From Phallus indusiatus (taxonomy: Eukaryota; Basidiomycota; Agaricomycetes; Phallales; Phallaceae), in contig JAQFWX010000118.1 of NCBI GenBank assembly GCA_027605045.1, positions 1 to 64,000 of the forward strand: a stretch of 64,000 nt of DNA. The letters are read 5' to 3'. Each line of letters begins with the position of its first letter. Within the stretch, counting starts at the first letter, position 1. Shown piece by piece: positions 49,394 through 59,796 of the stretch. The position numbers and the translations under genes were made by a program. The notes below the pieces were generated by a model that was not told the DNA's origin, did not search any database, and was given only the letters and a program-made list of their open reading frames with translations.

Positions 49394-52289
49394 ATGGGAA
49401 AAAAGAAAAGTGCAGCAGCAGCGGCATCAAAAGCGGCTGCAAAGGCTGCAAAGAAAGTCAAAGCCGCAAAAAAAGTCGAAAAGAAGGAAAAGAAAAAGCG
49501 TGTGCAGGAAGAGTCAGACGCAGATTCAGACGATGATCTCGAGGCAATTCTTGATAAGGTGATGTCGTGTTCGTACTTTCCACAATTGTTTTTCATTGTG
49601 TCGTTTTAGTAGATGAGAAGAGAGTGGGAAGAAGCACATGCTGTTACCGAAGAAACCGCTGATGGACCTCCACGTTGTCGGGCGAATGCCACATTGACAC
49701 CTTGTCCAAGTGGAAACTATTTGTGGTGCATCGGCGGAGAGTTCTTTAGTGAAGATGGGAAAGCCGTACGCGAAAATAATTATTTCTGAAGAAACATTTA
49801 TCTGTAATTTGCGATTTATTTTAGCATTTTTATAACGATGTGTATCGCTATTCTCCCGAAAAGGTCGCGTGGTCTTTTTATCTCAGTCAAATGGTTGTCA
49901 CATGTATTTACGGGCCTTCTTTCAGGATGAATGGCGACGATATACATCTCCAACATGCCCAGGACCTCGATCCGCTCATGCAGCGGTAGCCACGCCAGCT
50001 AGCGGGGGCAAATTATTTTTGTTTGGTGAGCGAGACCTTCGAATTCTTGAACTGAGCTAATTCTTCCCTTAGGCGGTGAATTCTCATCTCTTCATCAAAC
50101 CACGTTCCATCACTATCGCGACTTTTGGTGTTTTGATATTACATCCCACACTTGGGAGCGTATCGAGACAAAGATCAAACCCAGTGCCAGATCCGGACAC
50201 CGGTACGTTAGAGAATATACTTCCCTTGGGCAGGAGATCGAATTCCATTCTTTTTGATTTTCAGGATGGCTTTATGGAAACATTACATTGTGCTGTTCGG
50301 GGGCTTTTACGATCCGGGGATTAGAAGTTCGTTTCCGGTTTTACTAGTGCTTCGCATATCGGCACTAACCGTGGTTTTTGTCCATTTGTTTTCAGCAAAC
50401 TATTTGAATGATCTCTGGCTTTTTGATACACAGGAATATACGTGGAAACAAGTGGAATTTCGAGAAACGGATAGGAAACCTTCGTAAGTCGCATGCCGCC
50501 ACTTGCTTTATAATATCCCTCTCACAGATCTTATGCAGACCAAGGAGCGGATTTTCTTTTCTACCCGTAGTTGACGGAGTCATCTTGCATGGTAAGTGAC
50601 TTTTTCAGTACATATATATATATATATCACGATTATTAAAACTTCACCCGTTAGGCGGATACTGCAAAGAATATGTTAAAGGGAAGCGACCCGTCGGCGT
50701 CGCTCTTCAAGACACTTGGTTATTGAAGTACTGTGTTTTTTTTTGTTTCTTTCAGTGGGTCAAGTATCTGATCAATGTAATTAGAATGGATGCAGATCCC
50801 AAACTAATAAAATGGGAAAGGTTGAAGAAGCCGGGCTACGCGCCATCTTTACGATCGGGTTGTACGATGGCGCTCTGGCAAGCACGTAACATGGGTGTTA
50901 TGTTTGGTGGTGTATATGACGAGGATAAAGGTGAAGAAGGAATGGAAAGCCTATTCTATAACGATCTGTTTGTTTGTGTTCTTTCCTATCATTGATCGCT
51001 TTGGATTAAAGAAGTTTGTTTCATTAGATATGGATTCCAAGCAACTGGGAACGGAAAATGGCTTAGTTTGACATTACGAAAACCTAAAAAGTCGAAAGCC
51101 CCCAAGAAGAATTTGAAAGTGATCAAGCCAGCTATCGTTGATCAGCGGGATAATGAGTCAGATTGGGATGAAGACGACGAAGATCACGAGAAGGTTACGC
51201 TTGGTTTGGAGGTATGATGAGTTTTAGCCTGTAGTGATTTTAACTGTCGGTCTCACGCGTACAGTAGAATACCACTCAGCCGGAGCCAAATTTAGAAGAC
51301 GAGATTGATCCTGATGATCCAATACTCACCACGCCCCTTGTTCGATATAATGCCATGCTTGCAGTTTTAAGGAACACACTGTATATGTAAGGTTTTTCAA
51401 GTTCTTCGTTTTTTTTGGCTAGTTCAACGTAAGAGAAATGAAAAGCTACGGCGGGATTTTCGAGTCTCAGTCGAAAGAATACACCTTAGATGACTTTTAT
51501 GCGATAAGCCTTGACAAGATGGACAAGTATATCTGTTTAAAAAAGAGCGAAATTGTTATTGGGGTGGATGACGAGAGTAGTAGTGATGAAGACGGAGATG
51601 GAGATGGAGATGGAGATGGAGATGGAGATGGAGATGAGGATGAGGACAGTGACGAGGGTGATTCTCCTCACCAAGTGATCCGGAGAAGTGACTCAGAGGA
51701 AGAAGAAGGGGAGGAGGAAGCGCATGAGGAACAAGTTGCTGGGGAGGAAGCTGTTGCTTCAGCCGTTCCAGATAAGGTAAACACACATTTACTTTTATCC
51801 ATATTATCTACCAATCTCTTCAAGGATGAATTGCGTAAATTAGCCACAGCTTTCATGGGTGTCACCAAAGAAGGCTCCGAACGGTCTGAAGAAGATGCCA
51901 TTAGCACACCCCTACCTGGTGAAACTCTAGCCATGTTTTATGGCCGATCTCGTACGTATCTATTTAGCTACTTTCGTTTCAGATACATCTTACAAATCTC
52001 ACTCTTTTTTCCAGGTGAATACTGGACTCAAAAAGCTTTGGAGAAGAGTGACAATCGTGGCAAAATGTTACGCCGCGATGGGTTCTCCTTAGCTGAGGAG
52101 CGATATGGTATGTCAAACATCGATTGTTTCTTGGCGTGTTTCTTTGCTTACGTTTATTCAGCGAATTATAAACCGATCTTGGAAGAGGTTCAAAAGATTT
52201 TGGCGGAAGCTGGGTTAGACGATGATGAGATGAGACGAGTTGGAGGGAAAGCTCAGGGAGGTGATGTTGGAAGTCGAAATCGTAGATAG
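49394..52289 (+). CDS. Kelch-repeat protein with C-terminal DUF4110 (KEL3/KLHDC4 type)
   Basis: Sixteen exons, 49394-49558, 49613-49765, 49825-49863, 49926-50025, 50073-50202, 50265-50326, 50396-50483, 50539-50591, 50655-50727, 50785-50967, 51028-51211, 51268-51386, 51446-51776, 51825-51951, 52015-52107 and 52162-52289, give 675 aa. A Lys/Ala-rich start (MGKKKSAAAAASKAAAKAAK) precedes a beta-propeller of Kelch repeats, seen as LWCIGGEFF, LFLFGGEFSS, IVLFGGFYD, VILHGGYCK, VMFGGVYDE and LYIYGGIFE with W/Y partners. An acidic insert contains a GGAGAT-coded Asp-Gly run. The C-terminus (REYWTQKAL, FSLAEERY) is DUF4110-like. Length is close to yeast Kel3. The role of this family is poorly defined; protein interaction is likely. 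The last three introns are all 3n and stop-free. Donors GTTCGT and GTTTGT are used once each. Confidence 0.92.
51594..51637 (+). repeat. GGAGAT hexamer minisatellite in coding exon
   Basis: About seven GGAGAT units encode an Asp-Gly run inside the acidic linker of the Kelch protein. Six-base units keep the frame if the number changes. Confidence 0.85.
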
Positions 52290-52604
52290 TAGGAGAAATC
52301 AAGTGCCGGTCCTGTTGTCCAATCGGACGGACTAGAACATGCCCTATAACAGCACCAAACCGTATAATTGCCAGGATCAGGATCTGTCGTATCGTCTCGT
52401 ACGCATCTGGGTTTGATCGTGATGCGCAAACATTGACATTTATGTGCTGGCGCTGGGGTACGAATCAAAAAAAGATGATTGTGCATATATTACTTATCCT
52501 TCTCACGAAGCTAGCACATAATCATACAAAAACATCAAAAAAGTGCCAACAGCGCCAACATCAAACACGTGTAGCTCATCATTGAATTACTAGTATCCTT
52601 GGGC
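52290..52604. other. Convergent 3' intergenic region
   Basis: This gap of 315 bases lies between the Kelch stop codon (+) and the stop of duplicated gene A (-). No gene is seen; it is expected to hold both 3' UTRs. Confidence 0.6.
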
Positions 52605-53509
52605 TTACGTGCTAACGACACGACCCAATGAATCATGATAAATGTCATGGAAGCCCGAATGAATACCATGCACCGCTTCACTATGTTCGATCGACTGGGT
52701 GGACGGGGAAGATAAATCAGTCTACTGCACACATGGAACAAATAATTACTATAATACACACCGAAGAAAGCGCGGTCAAAGCTTTGGTAAGTTCCTATAT
52801 CCCATCAAATCACAAATGAATTTACTGTCAACTCAATCACATGGTGCGTAGCGGTACTCCGAGGCTCACCTCAGTCATTTCCTTCAACTTCCCATATCCA
52901 TACTCACACCATCCGGGGGATCCATTCTCGATAGACGGAATTATGTCGTGCGAGTATTTCAAGAGGCTTACCATTTTGACCTGTGCGGATTTATATGTGT
53001 CGAGAAGGGTTTGGGATGCTTCTGGATCGGAGACGTGATCCACATCTGGGAGACTCTGTGCAGAAGAGATCAGGTTATTCTCTCTCTCTTTCGTTTTTAT
53101 GACGCCGACGGTCTGACCTTTACGCATACGATTGATCGTGCGAAAGCAGTGTATATGCCCAAGCCGAGCGGGACGAGATGATCGGAAACGTGGTCCTCAT
53201 TCGCGTCCTCTCCCGGAAAATGAACCAGCGCACCATTAGCGTGATCCTGCCAGCAGTATTTTACATGTCAGTATACATATGCAAAATGGATGAATAAATG
53301 AATTAGAGGAGACGTAGACCTCATGAGTCACAGACTATGTCTCAGTGATTAGATGAAAAAGTTAAACGTACAATAATGTCAGTGAGACCGTTAAGCTCTT
53401 TAATGAGATCGTGAAATGTGGCACTGCCAGGTGTATATGCCTGTGCAGCTGTGGCAATAGCTTCGTCAACTGAGATCTTGTATGTTTCGAGGACTGGTTG
53501 AGCTGACAT
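52605..53509 (-). CDS. Tandemly duplicated unrecognised protein, copy A (191 aa)
   Basis: Exons 53509-53372, 53246-53118, 53055-52870, 52794-52762 and 52694-52605 give 191 aa. No signal peptide or membrane span; the protein looks mostly helical and soluble. Recognisable stretches are TPGSATFHDLIKELN, LPDVDHVSDPEASQTLLDTY, PSIENGSPGWCEYGYGKLKE and IEHSEAVHGIHSGFHDIYHD. Copy B at 55,779 matches in every exon, with mostly conservative differences. I do not recognise the family and infer no function. Shared exon-by-exon conservation between the two copies is the best evidence that both are real. Copy A lacks the intron that copy B has between HVS and DHL. Confidence 0.78.
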
Positions 53510-54144
53510 TTCTGAGATGTAAGCGAATACTGGGAGGGTGAAGAAAGGGCTTGGGAAGATAGCTAATTTATAGTTTTTCCAGGGGATTCTTTAGCTTTCG
53601 TTCCCGGTCCGAGTAAAATTACATAAGTTATCCGTGTACAGTTCTTAGATGAGAATTACGTACAGCCTACTTCTTTTTCATATTGGTCTCTTTTCCCCTT
53701 AGTGCTTCATTATTTAATTTGAATATCGACAGCCTCTTACATGTCAAAACAGTTATTTTATCATACCTTCATGTTGAGCTTGAGCTTTTTTAAGCCTACA
53801 AATGAATTCATACATGAGCGGAGATGTCATCGGATTGGATAGGAAGAAAGTCCATATATGCTTCGAATTCTATTGTGGTTCTTTTACCACCTTCACAAAA
53901 AAGGATCTTCTAAACTCTTGTTCGGAACTAAGGTTTTTGCGAACAAAGATATCAATGTAGCAACATGCATAGCGCGTTAAGAGTAGAAAAACACCCAGTA
54001 TAGTAATTGCAGACCACTGCATGATATGATACGGACTCTGTACATGACAGCGCTAGATAGTAGCGGGTACGAGTAGAGAGAATTGTGTATATATTACTTG
54101 TCTACTTATAGCACACAGGTACTTGTAACTGATCACTAATACAT
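53510..54144. other. Upstream flank of copy A, part of the duplicated unit
   Basis: This flank carries the copy A promoter. The stretch around 53,810-53,960 resembles 57,030-57,230 upstream of copy B (shared ACATGAGCGGAG and GCTTCGAATTCT words), so the duplication includes upstream sequence. No separate gene is seen. Confidence 0.5.
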
Positions 54145-54425
54145 CGATAACAGTGCCAATATCATCCAACATGTGTAACTCGTCATTGAATTACTGATAT
54201 CGCGAGGCTTACGTGCTAACAATATGACCGGACGAAATTTGATGAAAATCATAGAAACACAAATGAATGATATTAATTACTTCACGATGTTCAATCGATC
54301 TAGTAGGATAAAATCAGTCTACGAAAAGACTAATTCAAGTTAAGCGCAATCAAGGCTTTGATAAGAGTTCAAATCACATTTCTATCTTTGAACTTACAGT
54401 CAATTCACTGCCATCATGTGATCTC
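54145..54425 (-). pseudogene. 3'-only remnant of the tandem gene (copy C)
   Basis: The sequence lines up with the 3' flank and last two exons of copy A: a shared GGCTTACGTGCTAAC word around the stop codon, then CATTGAATTACT and the TCAATCGATCTAG stretch. Exons 1-3 are missing, and the remaining coding words carry many substitutions and small indels. This is a truncated, decayed third copy lying between A and B. Confidence 0.7.
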
Positions 54426-54969
54426 GCGTCATTATTATCACTTGAAAAACCATTAAAGGCTGGCGTGAAAAATTGAAATCTAGAATTTCTACATTCATGC
54501 GTTATTATTCATCGATCCAGTGCCGGTGTGTGAAAATACTGTCTAGAACTCGCTTAAGTAGTATAGACTGTATAGTAGATATACAATCGCACGTCACTTC
54601 ATTTTGAATGTCAATGTAGTAAATTAGTGAATAGAATAGTACGATAGTGCGCCTTAAGCCTGAGCATACATTCAGTGAGAAAGTTACTGACGTAAAGTGG
54701 CGGATTTTAGCACTATAATATGTACGTAGTTCACTGCGATTGCTTCTATGCTGTTTATACTTTGAAATTAGGACTAACTTTATGTACACGACCCCTCAAT
54801 TGTCTTAACAGTAGTATCATTTTCGGTGAATAAATGGAATATAGAAGCGAGCTACTAGTTGAGCGACAAGCACGAGAGGGAGCGTGACTCAGAGCACATG
54901 CACCAGTGCATATACTTGGGAAGGCTTAAGAAGGCGAGAATGCGCATTGCCAAGAACTCGTGGATTTTG

Positions 54970-55502
54970 ATTAGGATTCATTGGTTGTCTGTCAGCTCGT
55001 CAGTCGGCAATAGAATCTACAACGGCGCTTGAACCTCACGAATGGCATGTAAAATAGATCACCGATCAATGCTGCAACGTTCATGCGCGCGCGCCCGCGT
55101 TAATATCATCGATTGTCATAGATCTTAAACCTACTGCAGTTCCTGTTGTTCATTTCGGATGGAAATTTCAAATTTTCAACGAGGAAGGGAACCTTTTTGG
55201 ACGTTTATCTATGATACCACATGGCACATTCTCTGTAAATTTGAAATTATGCTGGTATAGGCTATGAAAATTCTACTTTCACCCACCTCTTACTAGAAGT
55301 TCTCTATCCGGTTGGAGGGTGAAATGAACAAGTCGGCACCCCAGCACACGGGTGTCGGGCCGAGTTCAATTGTTAGGTCCAATTGAATAAACGCGGTTGT
55401 CTTCTGGTTATCTGCGTCGCTGGGATCAAACCGTATCTTAAATCTCAAATCTGCACGGCTGCGTTGAATTGATATGATGGTAATGCGATAGCCGTAACGC
55501 AT
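54970..55502 (-). pseudogene. Duplicated relic X1, unrecognised
   Basis: A 69-codon frame (55,502-55,293) and its downstream flank resemble 58,430-58,870. Shared DNA includes CAGTCGGCAA and ACAACGGCGCTTG. The frames share the pattern A-x-L ... F ... DAD ... F-x-L ... L-x-I. Neither copy joins to a full gene. Probably a decayed gene carried along in the segmental duplication. Confidence 0.45.
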
Positions 55503-55778
55503 TTAATGCGCCCTTGATGCCATAGTATCGTGAACACGAGCACCATGGCAGTGCTTAATGACAAGGGCCTGCGGTTTCAGATTCAAATAGACTAGAACAT
55601 AGTGCACTTTCCGACAGCATCAGTTTGCATAGTAACAGTAGGTATCAGATTCGGAGCCGAGAAAACAAGCTTGCCATATTCAAATTTATCTTGGGTACAT
55701 ACTAATACTGATACAGCAAACAAGAATGCCAACATCAAAGACATGTAGCTTGTCACTGAATTAATCAAATCGTTGAGT

Positions 55779-56718
55779 TTACTTGTTAACTACCCGACCC
55801 AGAGAATCATGATAAATATCATGGAAGCCCGAATGAATACCATGTATTGCTTCACTGTGTTCGATCGACTAGGAGGGAAATGGAGTGTCAGTCTGCCGCG
55901 TGTACTCTGAAACGACGACTAGAGACTACATACCGAAGAAAGCGCAACCAAAGATTTAGTAAGTTCCTATATCGAATTGAGTTTATCCCCAAAGTCAAAG
56001 TCAGCTCACTGTCATCTGGATCAAGCACAAAGCGATGGTGGCCTCACCTCGGTTAACTCTTTCAGCTTTGAATAACCAAACTCGCACAATCCGGGCGTGC
56101 CATTTTCGATAGATGGGATCTTGACATGAGAGTGTTCGAGGAGCGCTACCATTTTGATTTGGGTAGATTTGTATGTGTCAAGAAGGGTTTGAGATGCTTC
56201 TGGGTCGGAGACGTGATCAACATCTGGAAGACTCTGTGCAAATGAGGTAGGTTAGGCAGAACCAAGTTTCATAGTTTTGGTGACACTGACTTTTACGCAT
56301 ACAGTTACACGTGCAAAAGCTGTGTATATGTCTAAACCGAGCGGGTAGAGATGATCCTGCAAATAAAGAATGTGAGAAAGTTTCTGTCTGGTGGAAAATA
56401 ATCTGACTCAACGGAAACGTGATCTTCGGTCGCGTTCTCGTCTGGAAAATGCGCCAAGGACCCATTGGCGTTATCCTGGTTTTATACACAACGTACGCAA
56501 ATGATAATTAGACAAAGAGAGTCAAAAACGTATCGAAATTTTGAGTCAGAACTACATGTCAATGAGTTAAGTTAGAAACACACAATGGAGGCAGAAAGAG
56601 TGTTAAGCTCTTTGATGACATCATGGAAGGTGGCACTGCCGGGTGTGTATAATCCATCTCCAGCCGTGGCAATAGCTTTGTCGGCTGAGGCCTTGAATGC
56701 GTCGAGGGACGTTGACAT
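55779..56718 (-). CDS. Tandemly duplicated unrecognised protein, copy B (190 aa)
   Basis: Exons 56718-56584, 56475-56413, 56356-56291, 56233-56048, 55966-55934 and 55868-55779 give 190 aa. The protein parallels copy A along its length: TPGSATFHDVIKELN, NATEDHVSDHLYPLGLDIYT, LPDVDHVSDPEASQTLLDTY, IEHSEAIHGIHSGFHDIYHD. Relative to copy A it has one extra intron (56,412-56,357; donor GTTGAG, acceptor TTTGCAG), exactly where A reads on from HVS to DHL. No targeting signal or known motif. Function unknown; the maintained frame in two diverged copies suggests selection on the protein. Confidence 0.78.
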
Positions 56719-57877
56719 TTCTGAGATATCAAGAAGGATACTGTGGGGATGCAAGAAAAGAGTCCGGAGAGGGTATTAATATATAGTTTTGAGTCTGAGT
56801 CTAATTGACACGACGTTATCTGTATCTAATATTGTGCGACGGGTGGTCCGGGTGAATGTTATTCAAATGAAGATGATTTCTCAGTGAGATTTACGTACAT
56901 GTCAATTTTTTTTCCTGTTGGTTCATTCAAATTTTGAATAGAAACGATCTACATGTCAAAAGAAAGTCCTTCTTTCACTAATATATGCTGTCAGGGCTTG
57001 GCCCAGCATTTTGCGGATGCAAATGTATTCTTACATGAGCGGAGGGAAAAGAAATCTTTTTGAACTCCACACAACTGTGTTATTGGAGTGGATATGGAAG
57101 GTGTGTGTGCTTCGAATTCTCGGGGTTTCATATCATCAGCTTCCCAGGTTAAGACGAAAAAGGATCAAGTTTTCCTTAATTCTTTTTGGGGACAAAGGTT
57201 TTAGCGTGTATTTTTGCATGGATCATAAACACTTTTACTATGTTAACTTCATGGGCCATAATATAGAATATGTCATTTTATATGAATCCAATTGAATAGA
57301 TATCTGAGTGAGTCAACTGTCGTACAGATTGTTTATATAATCCCATTTCTATCGCTCTAGTAAGAACTGTCAAAGAAATTGTATGCTCTTCATATTCAAT
57401 GTCAAGTAGATTGTATACTACGCTCCGCTAGCGTGTGAGAATACTAAGTAGTAATCAGAATTTAATTTAGTAGTAAATCACATGTCGTTCATTTTCAACG
57501 ACGTTTAGTGAATGGAATGGTACGTCTAAGGCGCAGGTTTGTGAGAACGTTTCTGGCGTCAAGCTGGGGATGTTGACATTGTGACTCATTGCGAGCGCTT
57601 CTAACTATGCAAATTTCATAATTCTATACTAATAGAGCTCAATTCCCTAATTAAAAATTTAATGCTTGAAGGCTTTTGGATACAGGAGATAAACCCCGTT
57701 ACTTCTTGGAGAATCTCACGTGGGGGTAATTCCAACAAAAGCTACTAATACACACATGTATGAGGCAGCCGCGCTGTCCGCATTAGAACAGTACAGTCGA
57801 GTATGCATACATCTACACAGAAGAAAATAGAATATGTCTTCTGACCAATGAGTGAATCGGGAAGTCTGGTTTAGATC
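56719..57877. other. Upstream flank of copy B, part of the duplicated unit
   Basis: This flank contains the copy B promoter. Segments near 57,030-57,230 and 57,380-57,660 resemble those near 53,810-53,960 and 54,500-54,780. The 94-codon plus-strand frame at 57,011 lies in that repeated region and I do not accept it as a gene. Confidence 0.5.
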
Positions 57878-57882
57878 GAAAG

Positions 57883-58281
57883 TGTCAGGGTACGCTACCG
57901 CGTCCCCTCATTTTTCCTTATTTATTATCATCGGTATATGTTCATTTCCATTTCATTTACATTTCCCGTACATTAAGTCCACCTTCCGTTTGCTCCCTCC
58001 GTCTCTATTTCACATTCTCTACTCGCGCGCGTTGCGCGCTCATACCCGGCGTGATGCCCGTGACATCACGTCGCTTAGGCTCGGCTTGGGCGCCTGGCAC
58101 TTAGCTGTGTCAGGGCCGCACGCCGCGTCGTCGTTTTATGTATATAGTAGCTGTACCTAGAGTGAGGGTCCCTAAGCTTGTTCTCTTAGGATCCCCTCCC
58201 TCTAGGTGAGTAGTTAGTTTCTCCCTCAATATATTTACTTAGGATCCCCTCCCTCTAGTTGTGAGCTGAGTAGCCCTAACA
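57883..58281. mobile_element. Solo LTR of a retrotransposon (399 bp)
   Basis: The element starts TGTCAGGG and ends CCCTAACA, an imperfect terminal inverted repeat with the TG...CA ends of LTRs. It is flanked on both sides by the same 5-bp word GAAAG (57,878-57,882 and 58,282-58,286), a perfect target-site duplication. Inside are a TATATAG near 58,141, a stem-loop and a 21-bp direct repeat, as expected of an LTR promoter/R region. No gag or pol sequence adjoins it, so the internal part was lost, most simply by LTR-LTR recombination. Strand cannot be fixed from ends alone; the TATA position suggests plus. Confidence 0.85.
58185..58258. repeat. 21-bp direct repeat inside the solo LTR
   Basis: The 21-base word starting CTTAGGATCCCC occurs at 58,185-58,205 and again at 58,238-58,258. 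The preceding 58,156-58,176 is close to its reverse complement (CCTAGAG...CCTAAG), so a stem-loop can form just downstream of the TATA-like sequence. Confidence 0.8.
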
Positions 58282-58429
58282 GAAAGCGGCGAAGATCTTC
58301 AGGTGAAGACTCAGGTCGCCGGGTCGTATACGCGAAGAAAGCAAGTATAATAATAAAATATATTTTACAAGCGCATATATTGGAAAAAAAATTGCGGTGC
58401 ACGGCGGGATCTCGTCAATTTAGATTAAC

Positions 58430-58870
58430 ACGCATTCAATTAAGAGACTTTTCAGTCGGCAACAGAGCCTGCATGACAAATGTACATACAACGGCGCTTG
58501 GACCGCAAATTGCATGTATATTAACATCCGTGATCGCGTTCGAGTCAATGAGCATTCATTGATTAATCATCACAATTCATCCGCAATGCCTTTCGGAGTT
58601 GTCTATGATACGCTCAGTTATCTGTGGATTCAAGGCCGACGTACTCGTAATAGGTTCATTTTCTACTTAGTGGCACTTTCAGCTCGTACTTTTACTGATA
58701 TGCGTATGGCCAATTCACGCAAATCAAATGACACGACTGTCTTGTCTGCGTCGATGAGATTAAAACTGCTTCTGCAATTCAAATTAGCGTAGCCGCGGAT
58801 TGTATTCACGGTAGACTGTGACTCAATGTTGGACAAAGAACCGTATATCCCCGATGTAGGTGTCATCAGG
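58430..58870 (-). pseudogene. Duplicated relic X2, unrecognised
   Basis: This is the counterpart of relic X1 at 54,970-55,502. Shared words are CAGTCGGCAA, ACAACGGCGCTTG and TCTATGATAC, and a 67-codon minus frame keeps the DAD-centred pattern. It lies beyond the solo LTR, so the LTR inserted in the flank of this duplicated unit. Confidence 0.45.
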
Positions 58871-59186
58871 TGAAGAAGTTCAAAATTAGAATGGACAATG
58901 GAGTAATAAACTAAGTAATTTACAATACTATACTAGGAGGTTTTAGAGAGAAGGTATTAGTGTACAAGTCATGGATAGTATTATGTGTTACACATAGTAA
59001 AGTAGAAGGGACATATTAGTGTGGGATGTGATAGGTAGTGCCCGCACGTGCGATAGATTAGATAGAATAGAATAGAATAGAGTAGGTCCATACGTATCAC
59101 ATATCTTTCATCTCCTCGTCATACGACACGTCTGACGCCAGGTCGTGGGCATGAGCACGGGTACTGATGCCACGAGGACGCGATGG

Positions 59187-59796
59187 TTAAATAGGTGTCT
59201 GAGGTAATACGGGATCTATTGAGTCTTCCGAGTTCTTCTGGGACCAGGTGGAGAAGCTCGGCGAGAAAGGTGTCGGAGGAAGAGGAGAAGTCGGGGGTGG
59301 GAAGCGAGAGGGTGGAGCGGGGATGCGGTGGTGAAGGGAGAGCAAGATTGGGGGCGGTGCTGTTACTGTTTTGCGCCTGATGAAAGAAAGCGTGGATCAG
59401 CAAAAAGATTCATATTCTTTTGTTGAATTTTGTAACGTACCTGATTTTTCTGATGGGCGGTACGTTCTCAGTTTCAACGTTCACGAGTTCATTGAGATCC
59501 GATGCTTTTACGACAACGCCTCGTACGGCTTCGGTCGCTGCGCGGATTGTGCTTGTTGACTTGACAGTGCTCATTGGGGATGATGTGAGGACAGTGAGCG
59601 AAGAACGACGACGACGAGCGACTGTGCGCTGTTGTTGTTGTTGCTGCTGCGTTTGAACGGGTGTTTGAATGGATATCGAGAATTGATGTGTTGTTGTTGG
59701 TGTTACAGGAGTAGGATAGCTGTAGGTGAAAGCGTAGTCTTTGGGTTCACAGGCGAGTGAGAGACCGAGTCTGAAGAAAGTAGAGTACGACGACAT
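59187..59796 (-). CDS. Unrecognised 181-aa protein, Ser/Thr/Pro-rich with poly-Gln
   Basis: Exons 59796-59441 and 59376-59187 give 181 aa; the intron is GTACGT...CATCAG, phase 2. The N-terminus begins MSSYSTFFRLGLSL. A Gln run (QTQQQQQQQ) coded by a CAA/CAG-type microsatellite sits near residue 50, then a basic RRRRSS patch and the segment VVVKASDLNELVNVETEN. The second exon is strongly Pro-rich. No membrane span or catalytic motif. It is probably intrinsically disordered; function unknown. A TATAAAA lies at 59,832-59,838. Confidence 0.6.

Noticed and set aside
57011..57295. 94-codon plus-strand frame with aromatic C-terminus
   Set aside because: Lies in the repeated upstream flank of copy B; the matching flank of copy A does not keep the frame open.
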